DNA of 64,000 bases from Mytilus californianus (GCF_021869535.1 NW_026262679.1:87603143-87667142), one strand, 5' to 3'; positions 1 through 11,700 are shown, counted from the first letter of the stretch. Program-made: numbers and translations. The notes: generated by a model not told the origin, from the letters alone.

Positions 1-389
1 CAGTTAACTAATACTTCTCAGAAAACTCATGTATGTGAAGTTAGCATCCGGTTCGTTATTCGTTATTCGATATTGAAATTTTCTTAGTTGAATATAATAA
101 AAATTTAAACATTCGATAACATTAAAAGCATCTATACTATTAAACGAGAAGACCTCATTTTGTGTGTCGCTTCTCTTCCTTCCACAATAAATTAATCATC
201 ATGCCTCTGTGTCCTATAGGTACCATGCATAGTCGCATTTGTCATCCTCGCTTATGATTATTCAGTTTGGGTTATTTTGGGAGGAAAACGAAAATAAAGG
301 CGTCCGGATATTGTTTCCGTCATCGGATGGACTTTTAAGTCATAGACTTCCGTTTAGGGCTGTTTTAAAATTACACATAATTTTCATAA

Positions 390-980
390 GTACTTGGGGA
401 CAGGACAATTATTTTCACGTTTTTCTGTATACTATGATCATACATATACTATAAATAAAGTGTATTTGCTATTTACTATCAATTCCAAGTTTACTATCCA
501 CGGCGGTCACTGATATATTAGGGGCCTCGGTGGCCGAGTGGTCTAAGTAGTTACTACTGTAATCACTAGCCAGTCAACACTGAGGTTGTGAGTTCGAACC
601 CCGCTCGTGCGGGTGCACTCGACTCCAATCTGAATTGACTAGGATTGTCAGTTTTCCTATCGAAGGTCGGTGGTTTTCTCCGGGCACTCCGGTTTCCTCT
701 ACCAATAAAAACTGGAAATACTAGTAGCCCAAAAGCGGTGCTTAAAAGTGGCGTTATAACACCAAAAATCAAATCAAATCACTGATATATTATATAGAGA
801 GTCTCTGTATAATATATCAGTGACCGCCGTGGATAGTAAACTTGGAATTGATAGTAAATAGCAAATACACTTTATTTAAAGTATATGTATGTTCATAGTA
901 TACAGAAAAACAGAAAACAAAAAATAACGGACTTTGGAAAAAAGGGGGAGGGCTCAAAAAATTGTCCTGTCCCCAAGTAC
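390..980. repeat. Near-perfect palindrome inside Helitron, split by SINE
   Basis: The left arm (390-520) and right arm (about 793-980) are reverse complements along most of their length, from GTACTTGGGGACAGG at the outside to GATATATTA at the centre. The right arm has about 50 extra bases near 905-958. Without the SINE the two arms would meet at a centre with almost no loop (GAGAGTCTCTGT, near 798-809). Confidence 0.85.
521..780 (+). mobile_element. tRNA-derived SINE with target duplication
   Basis: The 5' part has tRNA-like pol III boxes: an A box at GTGGCCGAGTGGTCTAAG (529-546) and a B box at GAGTTCGAACCCC (590-602). A central block and a tail ending in a repeated AAATC follow. The 12-mer ACTGATATATTA flanks it at 509-520 and 781-792. 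The tail block (CTCCGGTTTCCTCTACC, GTGGCGTT..AACACC) recurs at 58525-58605, so this is a family. It may belong to one of the conserved-domain SINE superfamilies of molluscs; the exact one was not determined. Confidence 0.85.
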
Positions 981-1324
981 CAACGACTTTTGATACCTTT
1001 CCTGAAATTCTCCAGTCAAAAATCTTTTACAAAAATTCATCCTACAACAGTTTACATACTTGCAATTACGCTCTAATGCCCGCGATTTCGCGGGTGTGTT
1101 CTAGTGGTAGTAATAGTTAAAAGGAGTAAAAAGAGACGTAGAAAATCTTTTTGTGACCATTTCAAGTTATCCTAAATTCTCGTCCCCCTTATGTAAATCG
1201 AACTTTTCTGTTTATGAAATATAGATTTTTATCAATAAAATATAATCTAAGATGTACATTTAAAAGATGATATTTCAAGAAACGAAAACAAAGGTCCACT
1301 CCAGTAAGATTTCAAAATATGAAG

Positions 1325-4213
1325 AGAAACAACTATGGAAAGCCAAAAAAAATATTTTCGATTGACTAATTATTCAAAATGTATACAGGAAAGAGGGCCG
1401 AGGGCGTTGGCTAGATCTTCTTCATGTCTCAATCTTCATAATATTATGCATAAAGTTAGTTAATATATAGATAGAAATGGCATCAAAAGGAATTTGGGTA
1501 AACTTATCGTCTTCTATGTTTACGGAGGGCTCAAAGTGCCAGTTTGATATTCAAAATATATAGTAAAAACCTAGCGGAAACCGCTGAAAAAACAGTGAGT
1601 CCCCCCTGGTCTTTCAATGTCCATAAATTTTAAAATCTTGTAGACTACGTATATATACAGATCCTATCAAAAGGAAAATGATTTCCCATAAAAATGTCAT
1701 CTTCGATATGAACGGAGGGCTTAAAGTGTCAAATTTCAATTAAAAATCGTCATAAATTCAGGTAAAAGGGCCCAGTGCGTTGGCTAGATCTTCCTGATCT
1801 TTCAATCTTCATAACAATATTCATATAGTCGATATAGTTAGTTAATATATAGATACAAATTACATCAAAAGGAATTTGGGTAACCTTTTCGTGTTCCATG
1901 TTTACGGAGGGCTCAAAGTGACAGTTTGATATTTAGAATATATAGTGAAAACCTATATACCGAAGACCACTGAAATAACAGTGAGACCCCTCTGGTCTCT
2001 CAATGTCAATAAAATTTGAAAAATCTTGCAGACTGCATATATATATACAGATCCTATTAAAAGGATTGTCAAGAAAAAAATGTAAAGAGTTCTTAAAGTG
2101 TCACTTTTCAATCAAAAATCGTCGAAAATTCAAGTAAAAGGGCCCAGTGCGTTGGCTATAACTTCCTGATCTCTCAATCTTCATAATATTATGCATAAAG
2201 TTAGTTAATATATAGATAGAAATGGCATCAAAAGGAATTTGGGTAAACTTATCGTCTTCTATGTTTACGGAGGGCTCAAAGTGCCAGTTTGATATTCAAA
2301 ATATATAGTGAAAACCTAGCGGAAACCGCTGAAAAAACAGTGAGTCCCCCCTGGTCTTTCAATGTCCATAAATTTTAAAATCTTGTAGACTACGTATATA
2401 TACAGATCCTATCAAAAGGAAAATGATTTCCCATAAAAATGTCATCTTCGATATGAACGGAGGGCTTAAAGTGTCAAATTTCAATTAAAAATCGTCATAA
2501 ATTCAGGTAAAAGGGCCCAGTGCGTTGGCTAGATCTTCCTGATCTTTCAATCTTCATAACAATATTCATATAGTCGATATAGTTAGTTAATATATAGATA
2601 CAAATTACATCAAAAGGAATTTGGGTAACCTTTTCGTGTTCCATGTTTACGGAGGGCTCAAAGTGACAGTTTGATATTTAGAATATATAGTGAAAACCTA
2701 TATACCGAAGACCACTGAAATAACAGTGAGACCCCTCTGGTCTCTCAATGTCAATAAAATTTGAAAAATCTTGCAGACTGCATATATATATACAGATCCT
2801 ATTAAAAGGATTTTCAAGAAAAAAATGTAAAGAGTTCTTAAAGTGTCACTTTTCAATCAAAAATCGTCGAAAATTCAAGAAAAAGGGCCCAGTGCGTTGG
2901 CTATAACTTCCTGATCTCTCAATCTTCACAATATTATGCATATAGTTAGTTAATATGTAGATACAAATGACACCAAAAGGAATTCTGATAAACATTTTGT
3001 CTTGTATGTTCACGGAGGGCTCAAAGTGCCAGTTTGATATTCAAAATATATAGTGTAAACCTACCGGAGACCGCTTTAATGACAGTGAGACCACCTGGTC
3101 TTTCAATGTCAATAAAATTAAACATTCTCTTAGACGATATATATATATATTTATAGATCGTATCAAAAGGATTTCCAGGGAAAATGTAATCTTCGATATA
3201 TACGGAGGGCTTAAAGTGTCACTTTTCAATCAAAAATCGTCGAAAATTCAGTAAATGGTCCCAGGGCGTTGGCTAGCACTTCCAGATCTCTCAATCTTCG
3301 TAACATTACGCATATAGTTAGCTAATATAAAGATATAAATGACATCAAAAGGAATTCTGATAAAAATTTTTGTCTTCTATGTTTACGGAGGGCTCAAAGT
3401 GCCAGTTTGATATTCAAAATATATAGTGTAAACCTACCGGAGTCCGCTTTAATGACGGGGAGACCCCCTGGTCTTTCAATGTCAATAAAAAATTAAACTA
3501 TCTCTTAGACTATGTAAATGTATATATGTATATATATCGTATCAAAAGGATTTCAAGGAAAAATGTCATCTTCCATATATACGGAGGGCTTAAAGGAGGT
3601 TTTCACTATATGTTTTGAATATCAAACTGGCACTTTGAGACCTCCATAAACATAGAAGACGAAAAGTTTACCCAAATTCCTTATGATTTCATTGTTATCT
3701 ATATATTAACTAAGTATGTGCATACCATTATGAAGATTGAGAGATCAGGAAGATCTAGCCAACGCCCTGTGCCCTTTCACCTGAATTTTTTACGATTTTT
3801 ATTTGAAAAGTGACACTTTAAGCCCTCCGTACATATCGAAGATGACATTTTTCTGTAAAATCCTTTTGATAGGATCTGTATATATACAAAATCTACAAGA
3901 TAATTAAATTTTGTGGATATTGAAATACCAGGGGGGTCTCACTGTTTTTTCAGCGGTCTCAGTATGTTTCCCCTATATATATTTAAATATCAAACTGTCA
4001 TTTTGAGACCTCCGTAAACATAGAAGACGAAAAGTTTACCCAAATTCCTTTTGATGTCATTAATATCTATATGTTAACTAACAGTATGCATAATATTATG
4101 AAGATTGAGAGATCAGGAAGATCTACCTAACCCCCTTGACCCTTTTCCTGTATATAGTTTGAATATTTAGTCAATCGAAAATATCTTTTTTTACCTTTCC
4201 ATAGTTGTTTCTA
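1325..4213. repeat. Foldback element built from a higher-order satellite
   Basis: Direct repeats run 1380-3595. The marker CGGAGGGCTCAAAGTG recurs at spacings of 382, 363, 382, 363 and 373 bp (starting near 1521, 1903, 2266, 2648, 3011, 3384), giving a 745-bp higher-order period. Each unit has two related halves of about 190 bp (CGGAGGGCTC and CGGAGGGCTT types). From 3596 to 4213 the same units run in reverse complement. The outer ends (AACAACTATGG at 1329 and CCATAGTTGTT at 4199) are inverted copies. No coding sequence was seen. Confidence 0.88.
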
Positions 4214-4706
4214 CTATTATCATACAAATTCTCAAAACATATATAATCTTTGGTTTTATTTTTTAAAAATTAACATATCCATTTTTTTTTAGATAGAAGA
4301 ATCAAAATTAAAATCATCTTTTAGTTAGAGATTGTAAATAAAAAGTAGGCTAAAAAAGGTATTGCAGAGGTCATATTGAGTGTAGTGTTACGTAGTATCG
4401 GACGGAACTAATATGATCTCTGCGCCGGAGATTGATACATAGAAAACTCAGTGCAGATTGAGCAACAAGAACCTCAACAAGATGAGGTTGAATTCAGGTG
4501 CTCCGGATAACTAGGTGTGTGAAATATTAAAGTATAACAGGCAAATTGAATGTAATATTTTACCTGATTTAATGAACCAGGAAGGTTAAAGGTATAAATA
4601 GATATGAGACGACAGACTACACGTGATCGACTTATCACAAGATTAAGCATGTAAGCACTATAACATTGATGAATCGATAAATAAAAGATGGAATATGTTC
4701 AATTTA

Positions 4707-4973
4707 CAGCAGATTCCATTGAGTGTGTAGCCAAAGGTAATATCTTTGGTTAGCTTGCTTGTTAGCTGAACCGTGAAGTCATTATTAGGTCAAGTATACT
4801 ACCCTCCTTTCGAAGTAGCATAGTCCAACAGACAAATCGATTGGTTTTCTGTCGGACTAGTCTATTCTTAAAGTAGGGTAGTTTACCTAACCTAACAATG
4901 CCTTCACGGTTCAGCTAACAAGCAAGCTAACCAAAAATATTACCTTTGGCTACACACTCAATGGAATCTGCTG
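4707..4973. mobile_element. Mariner-type MITE (267 bp) with TA duplication
   Basis: Ends are CAGCAGATTCCATTG and its reverse complement, flanked by TA (4705-4706 and 4974-4975). Arms of nearly 80 bp are almost identical and the middle is also partly inverted. The other two copies of the host repeat lack it, which confirms insertion. CAG-starting TIRs and a TA target are typical of Tc1/mariner-derived MITEs. Confidence 0.85.
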
Positions 4974-5816
4974 TAAATGAATTATTAACCATGCGTGAAG
5001 GTTAATCCAGTATTGGTGAATAAAAGGAGATGACGTTTAAAATTACTATAACACCAATGAAATAATAGTACACACTTCATATTTTTAAGGATAAACTCAA
5101 ATGCGTAAATGAAAAAATACCCCCCCCCCCCCAACTACAACTACAACAACAAAAAGAAAAAAGAATAGAGAAGCAAACTTGTTTACACTAAATATCTCTG
5201 AAAATATTAGAAGTATAGTCTTAGTAATGCTGAAACACTTGACAATAAGTTTTTTTCATATGTATTGATTGTTTGTTGCACCGGTGAATGCCCAGCGACA
5301 CATATTTCATAAATATTCAGAACGAGAAGAGAACAAGTTAACACTTAATCACAAATAGATGTAATAAATTTGGGCAGTCAATAGGATGATATATTGAATA
5401 GGGGCTGACATATTTTGCTTTGATACAATTCTTAGAGATTTTTTGCAAAGAGTGTTACAAGTTCCCAGTATGAGGCATCAGATTAAACGTCCCAATTCCA
5501 ACTGGACATGGCTGCGTATTTATATATCTAGTACAGCCAAACGAGAGTAGCACTTTAGCAAAAAAAAAATGGGAGGAGAAGTCCAAGCATTACCACATTT
5601 TATACCCTTGTCAACCCTCGAATTTTCTTTTTCCTTAAAATGACCTGTATGGTGCTGTTTTAGATGAAAATGTGAGGGGAGACATTTCTCTCATCAATCA
5701 GACGAAAACGGTGACCAATGGAGTACACTGATGTTGTCAAAATGTCAGCGGTAAAGCAATTACTTATGTAATAAAACCATCAGGGGCTTACAATCACACA
5801 GCTGTATCGACCCGAC

Positions 5817-6207
5817 TGGTGCATTACGTTTGCGCGCATTATCATTACATTTGCGCGTAAAAATCATGACGTTTGCGCGCAGCATTTCATTACATTTGCG
5901 CCCATTCATTTTACAGGTAAAACAAGTAAAATTAGATAATACACATTAAAATTTTCCGATTTATCTATTTATTTTTCCTTTACAGTTTTATCCAGGCTTT
6001 GCAATTGTTTACGATGCATCGCCATGAGATATAGAAGATATTTCAATGCGTATTCATGGAGATGCACCGTAAAGAATTTCAAGGTAAGATAAACGTGTTC
6101 TATCGAAAGGGAAAGGAAATCGATTGTGCACTTAAGATTTTTTTCACCGATTAATTTCTGACAATCGAAACTGCATGTTTGTGCGTTGGCGTTACTTCAC
6201 ACAATTT
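5817..6207. mobile_element. Insertion with GTTTGCGCG tandem motif
   Basis: This segment is missing from both other copies of the host repeat. Its left end has four spaced copies of CATTACRTTTGCGCG (5821-5908, roughly 25-30 bp apart); the rest is unremarkable. Class unknown. Confidence 0.6.
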
Positions 6208-7640
6208 CGAATATATGATAACTACCATAACAGTATTTTCAATCATTGTTTACGCCCGGGTTTTGTCAGATCAGAAATCTACTTACCTACAAACTTGGTA
6301 CAAGGATACATTCATAATAAACTAGCCTTTATATCCACAAGTAAATAACAGCTTCATCAAACTCTGACCTATTTTTTACGCTTCATTGATTTATGAGTTT
6401 ATATTTGTAAATTTAAATCATAATACTGAACTCCCCTACAATCATATAGATTGGTGTAAGGATTTCACAGGCTTGATCGCCTTATTTTAAATTTTAAGCC
6501 AGTTCAGATCTCTTCATATGACACATTGCACATCATCTAGCGGTATGAAATCCAATACACAGCTACTAAAATTTGTATTTTCACAAATATATTTTATAAA
6601 CACAAAATGAAAAAGGAGATATGTATGTAATGCGGAAATGAGACAGCAACCCATCGACACAAATATTCAATACACAGAGAAGTTCTGAAAAATGTTAGCT
6701 GCGTACATCTATAATTTTAGCCGGGATTCTGACTCACTGCAATCGCAAGGTAGAGATCTGGCGAGAATCCCAAGCTATTTCTACTGTTTCTTATGTATTG
6801 TAATTCGAGGAAAAGGGGGGTCCCTACTGATGCATTCAATATTTTACCCATCTCAAATTTTTCCTTTTAGTGCTTTAAAAGACATCTTGAATACATATTT
6901 GACAATATATTGTACAATTCTTTTATTCGATTCCTCTTATTTGACATTGCAAAAGACAAAGATTTACCTGCAGCAATTTGATTTTTAAAACGCTTATTAT
7001 CAATACAATAATTATAAAGAAGAAGACACACTGATCTTTATTTTTTTTCTATTTTCTCATGAGGCATTCTATATCATTTCCAGTCTAAGGAAACGTTGTA
7101 ATTTTGATAACCAGGGGATTAAAAACCTGATAAAAGATATAGAAATATAAATAATGGGTCCAGAAAGGGTTTAATTGCCAAAGATTTAGAGCAAGTACTA
7201 TATCTCATACATAAGCTAGACTGTAGTGACATGCACTTGTTAATGTTAACGTCAGTGTCAGTGACGCGTACTTGTGAATGTTTACTTCAGTGAAGTTAAG
7301 TTTTCTTGATGTGATAATTTTCTCGTCATCAATATATGTATTTGGAATATAGAAGAGTTGAGAGGCGTATATATCGGTCTGACATGTCATATTGCCATGA
7401 CCTCAATTTCACATTTCAATTGTGAGGTGAAAAGAGGGAAAAAATACCAAGTTAGGGCAATAAAAACAATAAGAGGAAGAAAAAGGGACAATACAATGGC
7501 AAAAAGAAAACACAACAAAAAGAAACAACAATCCTCAAAGCACTACACAGAGAGCCAAAGACTGAGTAAAACAAACCCCACCAAAAAAATGTACACTCAG
7601 AAGGGTTGTAGTTCCTGTTAAGTTTTCAGTGTTTTGTCTG

Positions 7641-8714
7641 TTCTTCATTAATTATAACACATGACAGGTCAACAATATTTGGTGTTTAGATTTTTTTGAG
7701 GAGTATATGTCAGTTATGGCCTTGAATTCAATATTTGGTAGCATCGGTTTCAAATGTTGCAACGGGCAAGAGTCGCAAGACGTGTTTGTGTTTTATCAAA
7801 AATATGGCTGTGTTTACACTACAAAATTTACTCTGTGTACAAACAAATATCTGCAACTGGAATATATTTAAGACATAGCAGGAGCTAGATAAATGAAATA
7901 TAAATGCATTTCATGTTTCAGAAAATTAAAATATTTTACGGATATTGAAATTCCTTTTTTTACGTCACCACAGAAGGTATCAAATTAAACCAAGTTTAGA
8001 AAAACTTTGAGCCGTCCATTCATGTAATAGATGTCTGCACTACCAAAAGGGGATTTCAAATTGCGTAACTGAGTGAATGGACCATATCAAATGAAATTCA
8101 GGTGTTGTGTGAAAACGTATAACAAAAATACTGAACAAATTCAAAATATGGAAGTCTATAAAAACTTACAACATCAAACGCTATTTATCAACGGAACAAG
8201 TGATAACAACTGCCATATTCCTTGGTACCGGCATTTTCCGATTAAAATGGAGGGCTAAATCTGGTTTTATAGGTAGCTGAACATCCCACTTGTATGACAG
8301 TTGTTTATAGTTCTGTTATACAGACAAAATTGGGTAAGCAACCAAAACAGACATAATAGGTTAATGTGACAATAAGTGGGAAACAGCAGTCAAAACTGTG
8401 TAAACATACAGCACAGACAAACAACACAACTAGCTAAAAATTTCAAACAATCATACATGTGTCCGAATCCCACCATATGACCCACCTGCACGAGGAATGC
8501 CTAAAGTTAAAAAGTCAATAACCCAATGACGGGATACATAAGTATTTTTTTGAGAAAAAAACCGAGACGTTCTTTGACAAAACCTTGGCTCATCAATGTA
8601 TTACTCAGATACCGATGACGTTTTACAAAGTCTGGGTAGCAGCTGCAAGCTCTTGAATATCGTTTGAATTGAGAAATGTATACTCCATACGAGAGTGAAG
8701 TTTAAACATTGCTG
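7641..8714. other. No gene seen
   Basis: AT-rich sequence between repeats. Frames are short and have no recognisable motif. Nothing further can be supported. Confidence 0.6.
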
Positions 8715-8945
8715 CTACGGTGAGGAAAAAGATCGGCGAAAGAAACCAAAAGGACATTCAAACTCATAAATAAAAAATAAACTGATAACGCCATGGCAAA
8801 AAAAGAAAAAGACAAACAACACTACACAAAACACAACATAGAAAACTAAAGACTGAGTATCACGAACTCCGCCAAAAACCGGGGTGATCTCAAGTGCTCC
8901 GAGATGGTAAGCAGATCCTGCTCCACATGTGGTACCCGTCACATT
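8715..8945 (-). repeat. Dispersed repeat family A (3' part)
   Basis: On the minus strand this carries the family-A landmarks: ACATGTGGAGCAGGATCTGC, a GGTTTTTGGCGGAG-type block, CCATGGCG and a GAGTTTGAATGTCC block. Other copies are at 26880-27245, 29630-29850, 45755-45935, 54455-54510 and 55088-55325. The 75-aa frame across it is a shadow of the repeat. Confidence 0.8.
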
Positions 8946-9858
8946 AATTTATAATTTCAAAATTGAAATCGTCTCATTGTCATAGATTCTGGTTCTCAGA
9001 TGACCACTGTTGTCAAATTCCAGGTAAATGTCTAGAAATAATTCAGAGGAAGCTGTATCTGTAGTTTTTTTAATCTGTAGTTCAGTGACATATATTAATC
9101 ACTGTGTCTAAACTACCCCGGCAAAAAATGTTTGGACTCGATAGTATCTAATGTCCGGTACGGTGACGGACAATCAACAGACAGAGAAAAGGTAGAATTT
9201 CTATTTATTTATTTGTTTTTTAATGACATTGAAGAATAAACATACACATATAACTATTTTCGATTGAGTGATGTGATATTTTCTACAACCGTTCTAGATT
9301 AATGGAGAAATAAGTAAAAAGGCACATGAAAATGGTGAATTGAGTGAACCTTGCTACGAAATTGTTTTATTTCTTTTTAAATTGTGCACATTGTACGGAA
9401 AGAAAAGTACGGAAAGAAAGATATTAACACAGAGATTGCATGGCTAGTCACTATGAGCACCTCAATATTTGCATTTCTGTGCATGGAACGGAAGAAATGG
9501 GTCATGTCAAAATGGAAGGACCCTGTTTCGTCAATGTTGTTTATTACACAAGGACCCTGTTTTGTCTCAGTATAGGACCCGGTTTTGTTTTGTTTTGAAA
9601 CCACAAATTTATGAAAAGCTACGTTAGCACGGATCTGGACTTTGCCCATCGGAAGAAATTAAATATTTGAGTCAAAAAGATGTTATACAGATGTTATTGC
9701 AATACAAACATGTGTTAAAATATATTTCAAACTGGAACTTTTCGAAATAGGGAGTAGACATTTTTGAATGCTATACGTATACCTTATTGATCTTATCTTT
9801 GAACTAAGTTTAAATGGAAATAAATACTTTATATCATGTACTTACATTAATTCCTTAT

Positions 9859-10270
9859 GATAGAAAAAAGAAGATGTGGTGTGATTGCCAATGAGACAGC
9901 TCGTCACAAGAGATCAAATGACACAGAAATTAACAACTGTAGGTCGCCGTACGGCCTTCAACAATGAACAAAGCTCATACAACATACAGCTATAAAAGTC
10001 CCCGAAATGACAAGTGTAAAACAATTCAAACGAGGAAACTAACGGCCTAGTTTATGTACAAAAAAAAAGAACGAAAAACAAATATGTAACACAGCAACAA
10101 ACGACAACCACTGAAATACAGGCTCCTGGCTTGGGACGGGTAAATATATACAGAATGTGACGGGGTTAAACATCTTAGCGGGATCCCCCCCCCCCCCCCC
10201 CTCTAACCTGGGAAATTGGTGTAACAGTACAACATAAGAACGAACTATAAAAATCACTTGAAAAGGCTTA
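9859..10270 (+). repeat. Dispersed repeat family M
   Basis: Starts near AGAAGATGTGGTGTGATTGC and passes through blocks seen in every long copy: AATGAGACAGC, CGTACGGCCTTCAACAATGA, CCCCGAAATGACA and a CAGGCTCCTGGCTTGGGACG block, then a poly-C tract (10186-10201). Relatives: 10500-10600 (reversed), 10940-11351, 14447-14650, 15730-15925, 31035-31073, 44700-44812, 53370-53665 (reversed), 59515-59640. Non-coding. Confidence 0.8.
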
Positions 10271-10499
10271 AGTCATCAGATGGATACAAATAGAAATACA
10301 TCTCAAAAATGTTTGTTTGTTTTCTATACTACTGTAATGATGTAAAAATAAGAAGATGTGGAATGATTGTGTTACCATATCAATTTATCAAAAGAGTAAG
10401 GATAGTATGCTTTACTACACTATACGCTATGTTTACAATATATTTACTCATTCGTTCATCCATTGACGGAAAGTGAGAGAAAAAGCTCCGTTTTGAAGG

Positions 10500-10600
10500 C
10501 CGTACTTTGACCTATAATGGTTTACTTTTACAAATTGTGACTTGGATGGAGAGTTGTCTCATTGGCACTCATACCACATCTTCTTATATCTATTAGAACG
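10500..10600 (-). repeat. Family M fragment, reversed
   Basis: The reverse complement runs from GATGTGGTATGAGTGCC through AATGAGACAACTCTCC to the CGTACTGTGACC-like block. It is closest to the copy at 44700-44812. Confidence 0.75.
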
Positions 10601-10693
10601 TTTTGGATATCTCAAATCAAAATGGTTGCCTTTCGAACGTGTATTTTATGTCCGCTTCGAAATACACAAGTTCTAAACTTCCCCATTAGAAAC

Positions 10694-10846
10694 AAAATAA
10701 TTCTATCATGCCATGCTCTACGCTCATTTTAACATAGGTAGACATTATATTTGTCAATATTTTATACCTGGCTAACGCTTGGTTTAAAAATATAATGCCT
10801 TCCTATGTTAAAATGAGCATTGAGCATGACATGAAAGAATTATTTC
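10694..10846. repeat. Foldback (about 153 bp)
   Basis: Arms of about 45 bp (10694-10740 and 10801-10846) around CATTTTAACATAGG and its complement, separated by about 60 bp that is itself partly inverted. Probably a small MITE. Confidence 0.7.
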
Positions 10847-10939
10847 TTTTTATAAATAAAAGTTGGTTTGCAACATTATAACGTCTAATATCTTCGTCTT
10901 CGTCTTCGTAGAACAACCTAATTGGCAATTTAGCCCGTG

Positions 10940-11351
10940 AAAAATGACAATGAGACAGCTTTCCATCAGAGACCAAATGACGTAAAAGTTAACAAATATA
11001 GAACACCGTATGGCATCCAACAATATGAAACGCCCATACGGCATAGCAAGCTAAAAAAAGGCCCCGAAATGAAAACTGTAAAAAAAAACTAATGTGAAAA
11101 CTAACGACCTAGATTTATGTACAAAATAAAAAACGAATAACAAATACATGTATGAAATACAGCAACAAAAGACAACAACCGATTTACAGGCTCCTAGATA
11201 GGGTACTGGCACATACAGAATGACGGGATTGAACGTGTAAGCCCCCCCCCCCCCCCGCCCCCCCTCCAAAAAAAAAAAAAAAAAAAAAACTGGTATAACA
11301 GCACAACATATGAACAAACAATAAAATTCAGTGAGTTGAAAAAGGCTTAAC
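10940..11351 (+). repeat. Dispersed repeat family M, degraded copy
   Basis: It follows the same block order as 9859-10270 but is more diverged. It holds a poly-C tract from about 11242 and a poly-A run to about 11289, which produce artificial low-complexity frames. Confidence 0.75.
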
Positions 11352-11454
11352 TCATTTGATTACAGAGCCCCTGTAGTAAATATGCGATTGGCGGCTGTCT
11401 CTGTTTTTTCGTCTTTTATTAAATTTTATGATGGTATACGATATAGTTACATTA

Positions 11455-11700
11455 TATCAGTGGTGGATCCAGGGGAGTAGAGGGAGAACGCCGACCCCCC
11501 CCCCCCTCCTTTTGGTGGCTAGAAATAATTGTTTTATCATGTTTTTTACGATTTATATATGATTTTTTATTTAGCATAAAATCGTTAAAAAAAGTTCCCC
11601 TTGCTACGCTCGGCGGTATAAAATCCGTTTATGAATACGCCCCTTTAAAAAATCATGGCCTCGGTCCGCCCTTGCATATTGACAATTTTAAACTTGACCA
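11455..11700. repeat. Repeat with GGTGGATCCAGGGG end
   Basis: Begins GTGGTGGATCCAGGGG, contains a poly-C run near 11495-11507 and a CCTTGCTACGCTCGG block, and ends near GGTCCGCCCTTGC. The ends are loosely inverted, as in a MITE. Single copy in this window. Confidence 0.45.

Larger units (their letters stand above)
131..1104 (+). mobile_element. Non-autonomous Helitron (974 bp)
   Basis: The 5' end starts TCTATACTATTAAACG directly after an A. The 3' end is CTAG (1101-1104) followed by T, so insertion is between A and T as Helitrons require. A 6-bp stem with a 4-nt loop (CCCGCG-ATTT-CGCGGG, 1079-1094) sits 6 nt before CTAG, the classic Helitron terminator hairpin. No Rep/helicase is encoded, so it must have been moved in trans. 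Inside lies a long palindrome into which a SINE inserted. A relative is at 36943-37690. Confidence 0.88.
30..4440. mobile_element. 4.4-kb nested insertion with 10-bp target duplication
   Basis: The 10-mer AGAAAACTCA lies at 20-29 and again at 4441-4450. Copy 2 of the surrounding repeat has a single related site (AGAAACCA near 30175), which looks like an empty site. The insert holds a Helitron and a foldback satellite. Its ends are only weakly inverted (TGTATG at the left, GATACAT at the right). A 9-10 bp target duplication would suit a Mutator-like element, but no transposase is present. The composite could also have formed in several steps. Confidence 0.55.
1..7640 (+). repeat. Long dispersed repeat, copy 1 (interrupted)
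   Basis: This stretch aligns by eye with copy 2 (29477-31575) and copy 3 (54650-57500). Shared landmarks are the blocks at 4451-4640, 5300-5420, 5640-5815, 6208-6540 and 7370-7620. Bases 1-29 match copy 2 near 30158; homology resumes only at 4441, so 30-4440 is an insertion. Further insertions are 4707-4973 and about 5817-6207, both absent from the other copies. No protein was recognised. Short frames at 6692-6988 and 7358-7621 lie inside the repeat and are not conserved as frames in the other copies. The class of element is unknown. Confidence 0.75.

Noticed and set aside
521-610. A functional tRNA gene
   Set aside because: The A and B boxes are present, but the unit continues into a SINE body and tail with target duplications.
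1380-4213. CRISPR-like array
   Set aside because: Units are contiguous satellite monomers of about 190/373 bp with no unique spacers, in a eukaryotic context.
10186-11290. Poly-C and poly-A tracts as regulatory features
   Set aside because: They recur at the same place in family-M copies and are part of that repeat or simple expansion.
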